Assembly: GCF_026168755.1 (NCBI RefSeq)
Contig: NZ_JAPFDR010000036.1
Coordinates: 1 to 32,490 of the forward strand
Origin: Clostridium sp.
GTDB lineage: Bacteria; Bacillota; Clostridia; Clostridiales; Clostridiaceae
Direction of reading: 5' to 3'
Length of the DNA: 32,490 bases
The first letter of the stretch is position 1, and each line of letters starts with the position of its first letter. Position numbers and translations under genes: made by a program. The notes beneath the pieces are model-generated. The model did no database searches and was not told the DNA's origin. It saw only the letters and a list, made by a program, of their open reading frames with translations. Positions 15,733-23,993 of this stretch are shown one piece after another.

Positions 15733-16584
15733 ATGAATTCTATTGAAATTCGTAATTTACAAAAAAATTATAAAAACTTTTCTTTAACTATAGACAACCT
15801 TCATATACCTGAAGGATATATTACTGGATTTATTGGTCCAAATGGCTCTGGTAAAACTACTACTATTAAATCTTTACTTGGAATGGTTAAGCCTGATTCT
15901 GGCGAAATTAAAATATTAAATTCCAATATTAATAAAGATACTAAAACAAAAGAAAATATTGCTTATGTTGGTGATGAATCTGGATTCCTAGAAGAAAGTA
16001 AATTATCTAATCTTCATAAAATAATATCTAAATTTTATTCTAACTGGGATGAAGAATTATATAAAAAATATATAAATAAATTTCAAATAAATGAATCTAA
16101 AACCTATAAGGATTTATCTAAAGGGCAAAAAAAGCAATTTGAACTTATAATGGCTTTATCTCATCATCCAAAGCTATTAATAATGGATGAACCAACATCT
16201 AGTTTAGACCCTATAATAAGAAATGAATTTTTAGAGCTTATGCAAGATCATATAGAAATAGATAATATGACTGTCTTTTATTCTACTCATATAACTACAG
16301 ATTTAGATAAGGCTGCTGATTATATAGTAATGATATATAACGGGAAAATACTTCTTAAAGGTGAAAAGGACGAAATTTTAGATAATCATGTAATTGTTAA
16401 AATAAAAAAAGAGTTAGTGGATAATAGTATTAAAAAAGAGTTTATTTCATTAAAAGAAAGCGCTTTTGGCTTTGAAGGCTTAATCTCTGATAAAAGTAAA
16501 GCTTATGAACTTTTTGGTGATGAAGCAATTTATGAAAAATGTACTCTTGAAGATATTTTATTATATTACACTAGGAGGGAATAA
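15733..16584 (+). CDS. ABC transporter ATP-binding protein (YtrB-like)
   Basis: The ATPase of a GntR-controlled exporter. It has 283 residues: Walker A GPNGSGKT (35-42), signature LSKGQ (128-132, with Lys in place of the usual first Gly), Walker B LLIMDEPTSSLDP (from 148) and His186 in STHITTD. At the Q-loop position the sequence reads YVGDESG, so the usual Gln is replaced by Asp/Glu. Both departures are common in this GntR-linked group and need not mean inactivity. GAGGAGG lies close to the ATG, and the gene is three bases ahead of the permease gene. Systems of this type often respond to cell-envelope antibiotics, but the substrate is unknown here. Confidence 0.92.
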   Translation: MNSIEIRNLQKNYKNFSLTIDNLHIPEGYITGFIGPNGSGKTTTIKSLLGMVKPDSGEIKILNSNINKDTKTKENIAYVGDESGFLEESKLSNLHKIISKFYSNWDEELYKKYINKFQINESKTYKDLSKGQKKQFELIMALSHHPKLLIMDEPTSSLDPIIRNEFLELMQDHIEIDNMTVFYSTHITTDLDKAADYIVMIYNGKILLKGEKDEILDNHVIVKIKKELVDNSIKKEFISLKESAFGFEGLISDKSKAYELFGDEAIYEKCTLEDILLYYTRRE

Positions 16585-16587
16585 TTT

Positions 16588-17223
16588 ATGAATAATATTG
16601 TCAATTTATTGAAACTTCAATTTAATTCATTAATATCTATAAGGAAAAATTTAATTTTAACATTAGCACTTTCTATATTTTTAGCAGCTGTACAACCAAA
16701 TATGATTGTTTTTGCTGGTGCAATATATTTAATGATGACTACCTATTCAATTACCTTTTACGAAGAAAGAAGTAAAATGAATTATTTAATTTATTCTTTG
16801 CCAATTAAAGTTAATGAATATATTTTCTCTAAATATATTTATTGTTTATTAAATACACTTATTGCTGTAGTTGTATCTACTATTTTATCTACAATTGTAA
16901 AAATAATAGGAATACATGATTTAACTTATTCTATGCCTATATACGCAATACCTTTAGTTACTATTGGAATCGGAGTATTTTTTACTTCAGTATTAATGCC
17001 TGCTACTCTTTTGCTAGGATTTGAAAACGGAAGATATGTTCTTACATTTATCGCCATAACTCCAATGGCATTTTCTACTGCATTACTAGAAATAATATCT
17101 GAAATCAATATAACTTTTAATCCTACAATATTAACTATTTTAGGAATATTAATTTCTATTACAGTATTACTTGTTTCTTATTTTATTACATGCAATAAAT
17201 TTGCTAAAAAGGAAGTTCAATGA
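16588..17223 (+). CDS. ABC-2 type membrane permease of the GntR-controlled exporter
   Basis: A 211-residue membrane protein with about six hydrophobic segments, including ILTLALSIFLAAV near residue 22 and a C-terminal helix ending FITCNKFAKKEVQ. A charged turn, YEERSKMNYLIYSLPI (about 58-73), after the second segment is typical of ABC-2 permeases in these operons. It is the last gene of the three-gene operon, with AGGAGGG before the ATG, and probably forms a homodimeric channel for the ATPase encoded upstream. A shared terminator follows. Confidence 0.85.
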   Translation: MNNIVNLLKLQFNSLISIRKNLILTLALSIFLAAVQPNMIVFAGAIYLMMTTYSITFYEERSKMNYLIYSLPIKVNEYIFSKYIYCLLNTLIAVVVSTILSTIVKIIGIHDLTYSMPIYAIPLVTIGIGVFFTSVLMPATLLLGFENGRYVLTFIAITPMAFSTALLEIISEINITFNPTILTILGILISITVLLVSYFITCNKFAKKEVQ

Positions 17224-17269
17224 AATAAAAAAGATGTCGCATTAGCATAAACTTAGTCATTATAAACAC

Positions 17270-17306
17270 AAAGGTTGAAAACTATATTATATAATTTTCA
17301 ACCTTT
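17270..17306. terminator. Bidirectional terminator between convergent genes
   Basis: A perfect 12-bp stem, AAAGGTTGAAAA (17270-17281) with TTTTCAACCTTT (17295-17306), lies between the rightward permease and the leftward DUF975 gene. The following T runs are short, so efficiency is uncertain. Confidence 0.65.
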
Positions 17307-17311
17307 ATATC

Positions 17312-17920
17312 CTAATTATTATTTAAATCCAAATAAAAATTTGCTTCTGTTAATTTTTGATATGGTGCTACCCAAAGAGCTGCTATGCCAAACGTTAATA
17401 TAGAAAGTAACCACCATCCTATAAATGTTAGATTTAAATAAAATAAATCCCACTTATGTCCATTCATTAAATTAACACTTTCATTTATACACTGTGTTAT
17501 TGATTTGCTTGGATCCTCTGACAATATATAAAATGCTTGCGAAAACATAAGCGATACTATTATACCTGGTACTATAAATAATAAAGTTCCTGCTAAAACA
17601 GCTAGCGTTATTAAAATATTTAATCCCAATGTTTTCAAGTAAATATTAAAACTTGAAAATAATGTATCAAATCTAGGTTCTCGCCTCTTAGTTGCCATAT
17701 CCAATAAAAACCTACACAACCCAACTGATATAACACCGCCTAATAATAAGGTAATTAAATCTAAAGAATATGACACTCCATCCATACCTAGCTTAGAAGC
17801 TACCTTATATCCCATCTCTACTTGTAATATTATATTAGAAACCAACACCGTACCTATTGCTACTGCCCAATTACCTCTTAACTGTTCCTTTGCTCTACCT
17901 TTTAATTCTGCTGTATCCAC
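17312..17920 (-). CDS. DUF975 family membrane protein
   Basis: A 202-residue integral membrane protein of unknown function. It starts with the family's typical cytosolic segment (ELKGRAKEQLRGNWAVAIGTVLV) and has about five hydrophobic segments with the conserved stretch LFIVPGIIVSLMFSQAFYILSEDP near the middle and NLMNGHKWDLFYLNLTFIGW after it. A GGTGATG-type site stands before the ATG. It is likely a single-gene unit. Family recognition is by these motifs; no role is claimed. Confidence 0.85.
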   Translation of the reverse strand: MDTAELKGRAKEQLRGNWAVAIGTVLVSNIILQVEMGYKVASKLGMDGVSYSLDLITLLLGGVISVGLCRFLLDMATKRREPRFDTLFSSFNIYLKTLGLNILITLAVLAGTLLFIVPGIIVSLMFSQAFYILSEDPSKSITQCINESVNLMNGHKWDLFYLNLTFIGWWLLSILTFGIAALWVAPYQKLTEANFYLDLNNN

Positions 17921-17970
17921 AGCATCACCCCCTATATTTTATTATGAAAATATGATAACATTTGTTAATA

Positions 17971-18417
17971 TTATTTTTCATACTCGTAAATATGATAATT
18001 ACATTCATTCATTCCTAAATTAGAATAGGTATTTTGTGCTACATAATTTTCTCTCTCAACATATAATCTTATTCCGCATATATTTTCATCTTTATCACAC
18101 ATATCCTTTATATAAGTATATAATGCTTTAAAGATTCCCATTCCTCTATTTTCTTTATTTACATAAACACTTTGCACCCATAAAAAAGTTCCATTTCTCC
18201 AATCACTCCACTCATAAGTATACATGATTTGTCCAACAACCTTGCCATCTATCTCACAAACATGATAAACACCCTTACTTTCATCCTCAATTAATCTTTT
18301 AACACCACTAGTTAAAATACTCATATTAAGCTTTTTATCTTCCGTTTCAAATGCAAGATTATAATTATATTTAGCTATAATACTTACATCATCTAATGTT
18401 GCTCTTCTTATTTTCAT
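17971..18417 (-). CDS. GNAT-family N-acetyltransferase
   Basis: A cytosolic acetyl-CoA-dependent acyltransferase of about 148 residues. The fold is shown by MKIRRATLDDVSIIAKYNYNLA at the start, a beta strand with VVGQIMYTYEWSDW, and the acetyl-CoA loop VQSVYVNKENRGMGIFKALY (R/Q-x-x-G-x-G/A pattern as NRGMGI). It ends NTYSNLGMNECNYHIYEYEK. The ATG at 18417 is preferred to that at 18447 because AGGAGAGG lies six bases before it. The substrate is unknown. Confidence 0.9.
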   Translation of the reverse strand: MKIRRATLDDVSIIAKYNYNLAFETEDKKLNMSILTSGVKRLIEDESKGVYHVCEIDGKVVGQIMYTYEWSDWRNGTFLWVQSVYVNKENRGMGIFKALYTYIKDMCDKDENICGIRLYVERENYVAQNTYSNLGMNECNYHIYEYEK

Positions 18418-18540
18418 CTTAACCTCTCCTAAAGAATTATTCTCCAAATATATCTCTATAGTACCATAGCCTTTATATATTGTTAATATTTCTTATATAA
18501 ATATATCAAAATATTTATCTTCTTAATAAGCCTATACAAG

Positions 18541-18577
18541 AAAAAAGCATAAAGAAATCATATTAAAATTTCTTTAT
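18541..18577 (-). terminator. Terminator of the small helical protein gene
   Basis: A perfect 10-bp stem (ATAAAGAAAT with ATTTCTTTAT) is followed on the minus strand by C-free TTTTTT at 18546-18541. It lies about 15 bases past the stop at 18592. Confidence 0.8.
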
Positions 18578-18591
18578 ACCTTTTTACTTTT

Positions 18592-18783
18592 CTACTTCAT
18601 CTTATTTAAAGTGCTCTTCATATTTTCTAAAGCATCTTTAAACTTCTCTTTTGCTTCTCCTCCAAGCTCTTCAATTTCATTAATCACGTTGCTAATTTCA
18701 TCGCCTATTTCTTGTGAAAGTCTTCCTTGTTTAATCTTTTTACTGATTTGATTTACCTTTTTCTCAAGTTTTTCAAAAGCCAT
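18592..18783 (-). CDS. Small charged helical protein, unknown function
   Basis: A 63-residue soluble protein, almost entirely predicted helix with heptad-like spacing: MAFEKLEKKVNQISKKIKQ, a Gly-containing turn, then KEKFKDALENMKSTLNKMK. There are no Cys or transmembrane segments. The ATG at 18783 is chosen since GGAGG is eight bases upstream and overlaps an earlier ATG at 18798. It has its own terminator. I do not recognise a family. Confidence 0.75.
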   Translation of the reverse strand: MAFEKLEKKVNQISKKIKQGRLSQEIGDEISNVINEIEELGGEAKEKFKDALENMKSTLNKMK

Positions 18784-18890
18784 AATTAAAACCTCCAATG
18801 TATATAAATAATTTTATATAATTATCTTATCCATTTTATATTTTAAAATACTTACAGCTTTCTGATAACCTTTACACAAAGTGTATGATT

Positions 18891-19220
18891 TTAAATCAAC
18901 TCTCTGAGTAAATCCATCCTAACTTCATATAATTCTATAGAATCTTCCTTTAAATACTTCCAGTAGTTTTTATTTTCCTTTAAATCCCTCAATAATTCAT
19001 TTATCTTACTATTACTAACTTCATTTTCTTTAGCCAATAAACCTATAGTTAATATAAAAGTTCCGCACTCTTCATCTTCTTCAAGCAAATTCTCATTATT
19101 AAAAACCACTTCATTAATTGCATCATTTTCATCCATTCCCTGCTCTAAATACTCTTGAAACTCATCTCTTATATCAACAGCTAAATCATCATCATAAATA
19201 TCTAATCCCCATACTCCCAT
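18891..19220 (-). CDS. DUF4259-like protein
   Basis: A 109-residue acidic soluble protein. It begins MGVWGLDIYDDDLAVDIRDEF, which resembles the MGxWGxxxFxxDxAxD opening of the DUF4259 family; the rest is helical and rich in Glu and Asn (LLEEDEECGTFILTIGLLAKEN). The ATG at 19220 is preferred to 19241 because GGAGG lies between them at a good distance. Function is unknown. The spacing of about 107 bases to the small helical gene allows either co-transcription or separate promoters. Confidence 0.75.
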   Translation of the reverse strand: MGVWGLDIYDDDLAVDIRDEFQEYLEQGMDENDAINEVVFNNENLLEEDEECGTFILTIGLLAKENEVSNSKINELLRDLKENKNYWKYLKEDSIELYEVRMDLLRELI

Positions 19221-19312
19221 AAAAAATCCAATCCTCCACACATCTTTTTATACTTTTTAAATATTATATGAGACTATATTTTATAAAATTCATTATATCT
19301 ATTTCTTTATTT

Positions 19313-19342
19313 AAAAATAGAGACGTATTTTTTACGCCTCTA
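19313..19342 (-). terminator. Terminator of the YdcF-like gene
   Basis: TAGAGGCGTA and TACGTCTCTA pair (minus strand, one G-U) around a five-base loop and run into TTTTT at 19317-19313. It starts ten bases after the stop. Confidence 0.82.
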
Positions 19343-19351
19343 CTATAATGA

Positions 19352-20137
19352 TTATTGCCTAAATATATATTCCTTTATTATTCCAAAGAACTCTCGTACA
19401 TAAAATACTAATGCTGAAGCCTTATGTGATGGTGCTGGATAACTATAAGTATTAAACCCAACCTCTTTTGCTAAAAACTTAGCTCTATACATATGAAAAT
19501 TATTAGATATTATAGTTATTGTAAAATCTTCTTTTCCAGTCTCTCCTTCTAAAACATTTTTAGTATATAAAAAATTCTCATAAGTATTTGTTGATTTATC
19601 TTCCATTATAATTAGGCTTGGATCAACACCATTATCCACTAAGAAATTTCTCATAGCTAAAGCTTCAGTCATATCTTCACCTTCGCCTTGCCCTCCAGAT
19701 ACCACTATTTTCACATTTGGATGCATATCATGAAAATCTAATGCAGTTTCTAATCTATATAGCAAGGATGCACTTATACTACGCCCCCTTAAACCAGCTC
19801 CTAAAACCACTAAATAATCTGGCTTCTCCGTATCATGATGATGTCCATTATAAATTATAATACTCTCAATTCCTATAAATATTACTAAGCCTATAGTAAA
19901 TAAAGTTGTGATTATTATTCTATAAACCCTAGGAATATGCCCCCAAATATCTATATTAAACTTTAATTCAACGTAACCATAAATCAGCAAAACTATCCCT
20001 AACATACAAAAAACGTTAGAAAAAGCTACAAATCCAAACATCATCTTTAACATTAAATAATACAAAATTAATAATATCCCTATAATTTCGGAAAAAAAAT
20101 ATATACTCTTTTTTCTCTTTGCCATATAATTATTCAT
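19352..20137 (-). CDS. YdcF/SanA-like DUF218 membrane protein
   Basis: A 261-residue protein with three N-terminal hydrophobic segments (about 12-30, 33-52 and 72-95) followed by a DUF218 domain. Motifs: YLVVLGAGLRGRSISASLLYRL (107-128), VSGGQGEGEDMTEALAMRNFL, MEDKSTNTYENFLY and the conserved NNFHMYRAKFLAKEVGF. DUF218 proteins such as SanA and ElyC are linked to envelope integrity and peptidoglycan or carrier-lipid metabolism; the reaction is not established. It is transcribed alone, divergent from the methionine aminopeptidase gene. Confidence 0.9.
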   Translation of the reverse strand: MNNYMAKRKKSIYFFSEIIGILLILYYLMLKMMFGFVAFSNVFCMLGIVLLIYGYVELKFNIDIWGHIPRVYRIIITTLFTIGLVIFIGIESIIIYNGHHHDTEKPDYLVVLGAGLRGRSISASLLYRLETALDFHDMHPNVKIVVSGGQGEGEDMTEALAMRNFLVDNGVDPSLIIMEDKSTNTYENFLYTKNVLEGETGKEDFTITIISNNFHMYRAKFLAKEVGFNTYSYPAPSHKASALVFYVREFFGIIKEYIFRQ

Positions 20138-20307
20138 AAATTTTTCCTTCCCAATTCTTTTTATTATATTATAAAATATAAAGTTGTTAATATAAAATAT
20201 TATTTTACTTTTTATCTAATAAAACAATTAATTATATTATTAGTTTTCATTTTTATTAATAAAGTACTATAATGAAAGTATACAAACAGATACAAGGAGA
20301 TAGGAAC

Positions 20308-21177
20308 ATGAATCTTAATAGAAATGACCACTGTTGGTGTGGTAGTAATAAAAAATATAAAAATTGTCATTTGCAATTTGATGAAAAAATAAACTCTTAT
20401 AAACTTAAAGGTCATATAGTACCACCTAGAAGCATAATTAAAACACCTGAACAAATTGAAAAAATAAAAGAAAGTTGTGCTATTAATACTGCAGTTTTAG
20501 ACTTAGTAAGCAAAAATATTAAAGCTGGGATGTCAACTGAAGAAATAAATACTATAGTTCATGATTTTACAGTATCACAAGGTGCAATTCCAGCTCCACT
20601 TAACTTCCAAGGATATCCTAAAAGCGTTTGCACTTCTTTAAATGATGAAGTATGCCATGGTATTCCTAGTGAAGATGTAATATTAGAAGAAGGAGATATC
20701 ATTAATGTAGATGTTTCTACTATATATAATGGATATTTTTCAGATGCATCTAGAATGTTTAAAATTGGAAATATACATCCTGACTTAGAAAAGTTAGTAA
20801 GAGTTTCAAAAGAGTGTTTAGATAAAGGATTAGAAGCAGCTAAACCATGGGGGTACTTAGGAGATATAGCAGAAGCTGTACAAAAACATGCTGAAGCTAA
20901 TGGTTACTCTGTTGTTAGAGAATTCGGTGGACACGGAGTAGGACTTGAGTTCCACGAAACACCTTTTGTTTCTCATGTTGGTAAAAAAGGTACTGGAATG
21001 TTGTTAGTTCCTGGTATGGTATTTACTATTGAACCTATGATAAATATGGGTTCTCCTGATATATTTATTGATGAATCTGATGGTTGGACAGTTTTAACTG
21101 AAGATGGTTATCCTTCATCTCAATGGGAATATACAGTTTTAGTAACTGAAACTGGTGTTGAAGTCTTAACTCATTAA
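20308..21177 (+). CDS. map: Type I methionine aminopeptidase with N-terminal SEC-C zinc motif
   Basis: It removes the initiator Met from nascent proteins. The 289-residue protein starts with a SEC-C-type motif, CWCGSNKKYKNCH (9-21), which binds zinc and in related enzymes aids ribosome docking. The catalytic domain carries the five metal ligands Asp135 and Asp146 (NVDVSTIYNGYFSDAS), His209 (GGHGVGLEFHE), Glu242 (FTIEPMIN) and Glu274 (SQWEYTVLV), plus His117 in VCHGIPS. The ATG at 20308 is chosen because AAGGAGATAGG precedes it; an ATG at 20272 lacks such a site. It is a second-type MAP gene, away from the ribosomal protein operon where the housekeeping MAP usually lies. Confidence 0.95.
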   Translation: MNLNRNDHCWCGSNKKYKNCHLQFDEKINSYKLKGHIVPPRSIIKTPEQIEKIKESCAINTAVLDLVSKNIKAGMSTEEINTIVHDFTVSQGAIPAPLNFQGYPKSVCTSLNDEVCHGIPSEDVILEEGDIINVDVSTIYNGYFSDASRMFKIGNIHPDLEKLVRVSKECLDKGLEAAKPWGYLGDIAEAVQKHAEANGYSVVREFGGHGVGLEFHETPFVSHVGKKGTGMLLVPGMVFTIEPMINMGSPDIFIDESDGWTVLTEDGYPSSQWEYTVLVTETGVEVLTH

Positions 21178-21225
21178 TAAATAAAAATGGTGTAGATTAT
21201 ATATCTACACCATTTTTATTTATTA
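21175..21225 (+). terminator. Terminator of the methionine aminopeptidase gene
   Basis: A perfect 23-bp inverted repeat that starts with the stop codon itself (21175-21197 with 21203-21225; core ATGGTGTAGAT and ATCTACACCAT), with an ATTTTTATTT descending side. It is symmetrical enough to work in both directions. Confidence 0.9.
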
Positions 21226-21426
21226 TATATTATCCTATTTTAACATTTTAATTATTTTATACCTATATTTATAATAATTTAATATATGATATTGGCTTTA
21301 TTCTCTATATTTTGTCATATTATTAAAAGTAATATTTTCTATTTTAATTTTAGTAATTCTGTTATAAAATTAATAAATGCAAGAAATATTTCAGTGTTTT
21401 TACACTCTGAAGGGAGACATTCAATA

Positions 21427-23058
21427 TTGAATACAGAATTAACTAAAGAAAATCTACAAAAAATTTATGGTAAAGTAAGTCCTTTTGAATTTAAAGATAA
21501 ATTATTACAACTAGCCGCAATAAATAATGATACTATCTTAGATGCTGGTAGAGGTAATCCAAACTGGACAGCAGCAACTCCTAGACAGGCTTTCTTTACA
21601 TTTGGACAATTTGCTATATTAGAAACACAAAGATCATTAAATATTGGTGATTTAGCCGGAATGGTTCAAAAAGATGGAATTTCAAAAAGATTACTAGAAT
21701 ATATTAATGCTAATCCTTCTTTACCTGGAATAGATTTAATAAGAGAAATTTATAACTATGGTATAAACGAACTTGGATTTGATGAAGATGAATGGATTTT
21801 TGAGTTAGCTGATGGAATAATAGGAGATAATTATCCTGTTCCTGATAGAATGCTTGTACATATAGAAAAAATAGTTAATAGATATTTATTAAAAGAATTA
21901 TGTGGAAATATACAATCTGAAAGTGATTTTGATGTTTTTGGAGTTGAAGGTGGAACAGCTGCAATGTGCTATATTTTTGACTCTTTAGAAAAAAATCATC
22001 TACTAAATAAAGGAGATAAAGTTGCACTTATGACTCCAATCTTTACTCCATATTTAGAAATCCCTCACTTACCACATTATAATTTTAATGTAATTAATAT
22101 TCATGCAAATGAAGTTGATGAAAATGGAATACCTACATATCAATACTCTGAAGATGACTTAAATAAATTAAAGGATACAAGTATAAAAGCTGTATTTATA
22201 GTAAATCCAAATAATCCAGCTTCAATAGCATTAAATGATAAATGCAGAGAAACCTTAAAAAATATAGTAAATAACTATAATCCAAATTTAATGGTTATTA
22301 CTGATGATGTTTATTGTACATTTGTAAATAACTTTAGATCTGTTCTTAGTGATTTACCTTATAATACTATTGGAGTTTATTCCCTTTCAAAGTATTTCGG
22401 TGTAACTGGATGGAGACTTGGAACTATAATATTAAATAAAGATAATATATATAATAAATTAATTTCAGAAATATCAGAAATGCATAAAATTAGTTTAAAC
22501 ACAAGATACTCTCATTTGTCTTGTAATCCTGAAAAAATATCATTTATAGATAGAATTGTTGCAGATAGTAGACAAGTTGCTTTAAATCATACAGCTGGAC
22601 TTTCAACACCTCAACAAGTTCAAATGGCATTCTTTTGCGCTTTCACTTTAATTGACTCTAATGATAATTATAAAAATTTGACTAAATCAATTTGTCAAAA
22701 ACGTAAAGAACTATTATGCCAAGGGCTAAATGTTAAAATATTTAATGATCCACACTATGCTTCATACTATACTGAAATAAATATTTTAGATTGGGCTAGA
22801 GTTGAATATGGAGTTGAAGCAAGTAAGTATATAGAAAAAAATTATACTCCTTTTGATATACTTTATAACTTAGCTAAAAACTATTCTACTGTTCTTTTAA
22901 ACGGTGATGGTTTTGCTTCATCTAGATGGGGGCTTAGAGTTTCTCTTGCCAATTTAAATGATGAAGCTTATTTAAAAATCGGACAAACATTAAGAGAAAT
23001 ATTTGATAACATTATAAAGGAATTTAAAGCTAATTATAAATTAGAAATAAGCTGCTAA
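21427..23058 (+). CDS. asd: Aspartate 4-decarboxylase (PLP, aminotransferase fold)
   Basis: A PLP enzyme converting L-aspartate to L-alanine and CO2, of the bifunctional aspartate aminotransferase/4-decarboxylase family. From the TTG at 21427 it has 543 residues, close to the family's usual 530-545. Seen are DAGRGNPNWTAATPRQAFF near the N-terminus, GVEGGTAAMCYIF (cofactor phosphate region), NPNNP (260-264), ITDDVYCTF, and the PLP lysine Lys322 in YSLSKYFGVTGWRLG. The frame is open to an ATG at 21286, but those extra residues are hydrophobic and unlike the family; AGGGAG lies ten bases before the TTG. No aspartate/alanine antiporter gene (aspT) is adjacent, unlike the well-known proton-motive decarboxylation pair. 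Confidence 0.93.
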   Translation: MNTELTKENLQKIYGKVSPFEFKDKLLQLAAINNDTILDAGRGNPNWTAATPRQAFFTFGQFAILETQRSLNIGDLAGMVQKDGISKRLLEYINANPSLPGIDLIREIYNYGINELGFDEDEWIFELADGIIGDNYPVPDRMLVHIEKIVNRYLLKELCGNIQSESDFDVFGVEGGTAAMCYIFDSLEKNHLLNKGDKVALMTPIFTPYLEIPHLPHYNFNVINIHANEVDENGIPTYQYSEDDLNKLKDTSIKAVFIVNPNNPASIALNDKCRETLKNIVNNYNPNLMVITDDVYCTFVNNFRSVLSDLPYNTIGVYSLSKYFGVTGWRLGTIILNKDNIYNKLISEISEMHKISLNTRYSHLSCNPEKISFIDRIVADSRQVALNHTAGLSTPQQVQMAFFCAFTLIDSNDNYKNLTKSICQKRKELLCQGLNVKIFNDPHYASYYTEINILDWARVEYGVEASKYIEKNYTPFDILYNLAKNYSTVLLNGDGFASSRWGLRVSLANLNDEAYLKIGQTLREIFDNIIKEFKANYKLEISC

Positions 23059-23062
23059 TACT

Positions 23063-23097
23063 AAAAGTGCCTAATACTTATTTATAGGCACTTTTTC
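23063..23097 (+). terminator. Terminator of the aspartate 4-decarboxylase gene
   Basis: A perfect 11-bp stem, AAAAGTGCCTA with TAGGCACTTTT, an 11-base loop and a continuing T run. Confidence 0.9.
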
Positions 23098-23142
23098 TTT
23101 AGTTCGTTTTTTTTAATAATTTAATATCAAAATTTAATATTA

Positions 23143-23148
23143 TATAAT
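23143..23148 (+). promoter_or_regulatory. Predicted -10 box of the sirtuin gene
   Basis: TATAAT with a weak TTAATA at 23121-23126 (16-base spacer). It would start an mRNA near 23155 with a leader of about 90 bases. Confidence 0.4.
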
Positions 23149-23162
23149 ATACTTAAAATATT

Positions 23163-23244
23163 AAATGGAGATGATTTTATCCGATGACGTTTCACGTCCC
23201 TGGATAAGTTCACCTACCCAAATATAAAATTTGGAGGTTTACTT
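23163..23244 (+). promoter_or_regulatory. Structured mRNA leader of the sirtuin gene (candidate riboswitch-like element)
   Basis: Two structures are visible. First (23175-23206) is a nested stem: TTATCC pairs with GGATAA, then an asymmetric internal loop, then GACGT/ACGTC closing a TTC loop. Second (23210-23236) is an anti-Shine-Dalgarno hairpin: ACCT-AC-CCAAAT pairs with ATTTGG-AGGT, which covers the GGAGG of the sirtuin gene. The leader is also less A+T-rich than its surroundings. This is the layout of a translational switch: a compact upstream fold followed by a hairpin masking the ribosome binding site. It does not match any riboswitch class I can recall in detail. Confidence 0.55.
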
Positions 23245-23985
23245 ATGGAAAATAAAATAGATCAATTAAGCAAAATATTAAGTGAAAGTAATAACATAGT
23301 ATTCTTTGGAGGAGCAGGTGTTTCTACCGAGTCTGGAATTCCTGATTTCAGAAGTTCTAATGGATTATTTAATGAAAAACTTAATATAACATTTACTCCA
23401 GAACAACTAGTTTCCCATAGTTTTTATATTAGATATCCTGAAGAATTTTTTAACTTTTATAAAGCAAAACTAATATACCCTGAAGCAAAACCTAATGAAG
23501 CTCATATAGCCTTAGCTAAACTTGAAGAAATGGGAAAATTAAAAGCTGTTATAACTCAAAATATAGACGGATTACACCAGGCTGCTGGTTCTAAAATAGT
23601 TTACGAGCTTCATGGTTCTGTTCTTAGAAATTATTGTGTAAAATGTCATGCTTTTTATGATGAAAAGTTTATTTTAGAATCTAAAGGAGTACCTACTTGT
23701 ACTAAATGTGGAGGAACAGTTAAACCTGATGTAGTTCTTTATGAAGAAGGATTAGATGATTCTACTATTAGAGGTGCTGTAAATGCTATAGCTAATGCAG
23801 ATACATTAATAATAGGAGGCACTTCTTTAGTTGTATACCCTGCTGCTGGCCTTATTGATTACTTTAAAGGTAAAAATCTTGTGCTTATTAATAAAAGTTC
23901 AACTTCTGCTGATAGTAAAGCTGATTTAGTTATTAATGATTCTATTGGCAAAGTATTAAGTACCGCTGTAAATTCAATTTTCTAG
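23245..23985 (+). CDS. NAD-dependent protein deacylase, Sir2 family (sirtuin)
   Basis: It removes acyl groups from protein lysines using NAD+, yielding nicotinamide and O-acyl-ADP-ribose. The 246-residue protein shows the NAD-binding GAGVSTESGIPDFR (23-36), TQNIDGLHQ (104-112), catalytic His123 in ELHGSVLR and a four-Cys zinc site at 131, 134, 152 and 155 (CVKC, CTKC). Next come the GTSLVVYPAAGL cofactor loop and VLINKSSTSAD. GGAGG lies seven bases before the ATG but can be paired in the leader hairpin described at 23163-23244. The gene is monocistronic. There is no macrodomain gene next to it, which argues against the ADP-ribosylating SirTM type. Confidence 0.96.
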   Translation: MENKIDQLSKILSESNNIVFFGGAGVSTESGIPDFRSSNGLFNEKLNITFTPEQLVSHSFYIRYPEEFFNFYKAKLIYPEAKPNEAHIALAKLEEMGKLKAVITQNIDGLHQAAGSKIVYELHGSVLRNYCVKCHAFYDEKFILESKGVPTCTKCGGTVKPDVVLYEEGLDDSTIRGAVNAIANADTLIIGGTSLVVYPAAGLIDYFKGKNLVLINKSSTSADSKADLVINDSIGKVLSTAVNSIF

Positions 23986-23993
23986 AAAGTCAC

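Noticed and set aside
16926..17108. A 60-codon leftward open frame.
   Set aside because: It is the shadow of the ABC permease gene on the other strand.
19262..19290. A possible third copy of the dispersed repeat (TATATGAGACTATATTTT).
   Set aside because: Only about 18 bases are similar and the TTCGGAAC units are absent, so chance similarity in A+T-rich DNA is as likely.
20212..20454. An 80-codon leftward open frame.
   Set aside because: It overlaps the start of methionine aminopeptidase on the opposite strand and has no start signal; its hydrophobicity reflects A+T-rich antisense sequence.
23163..23222. Resemblance to a fluoride riboswitch (CACCTAC ending) or a hammerhead core (CCGATGA).
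   Set aside because: The order of stems and the required pseudoknot partner do not fit fluoride riboswitches, and the hammerhead GAAA and cleavage-site elements are missing.
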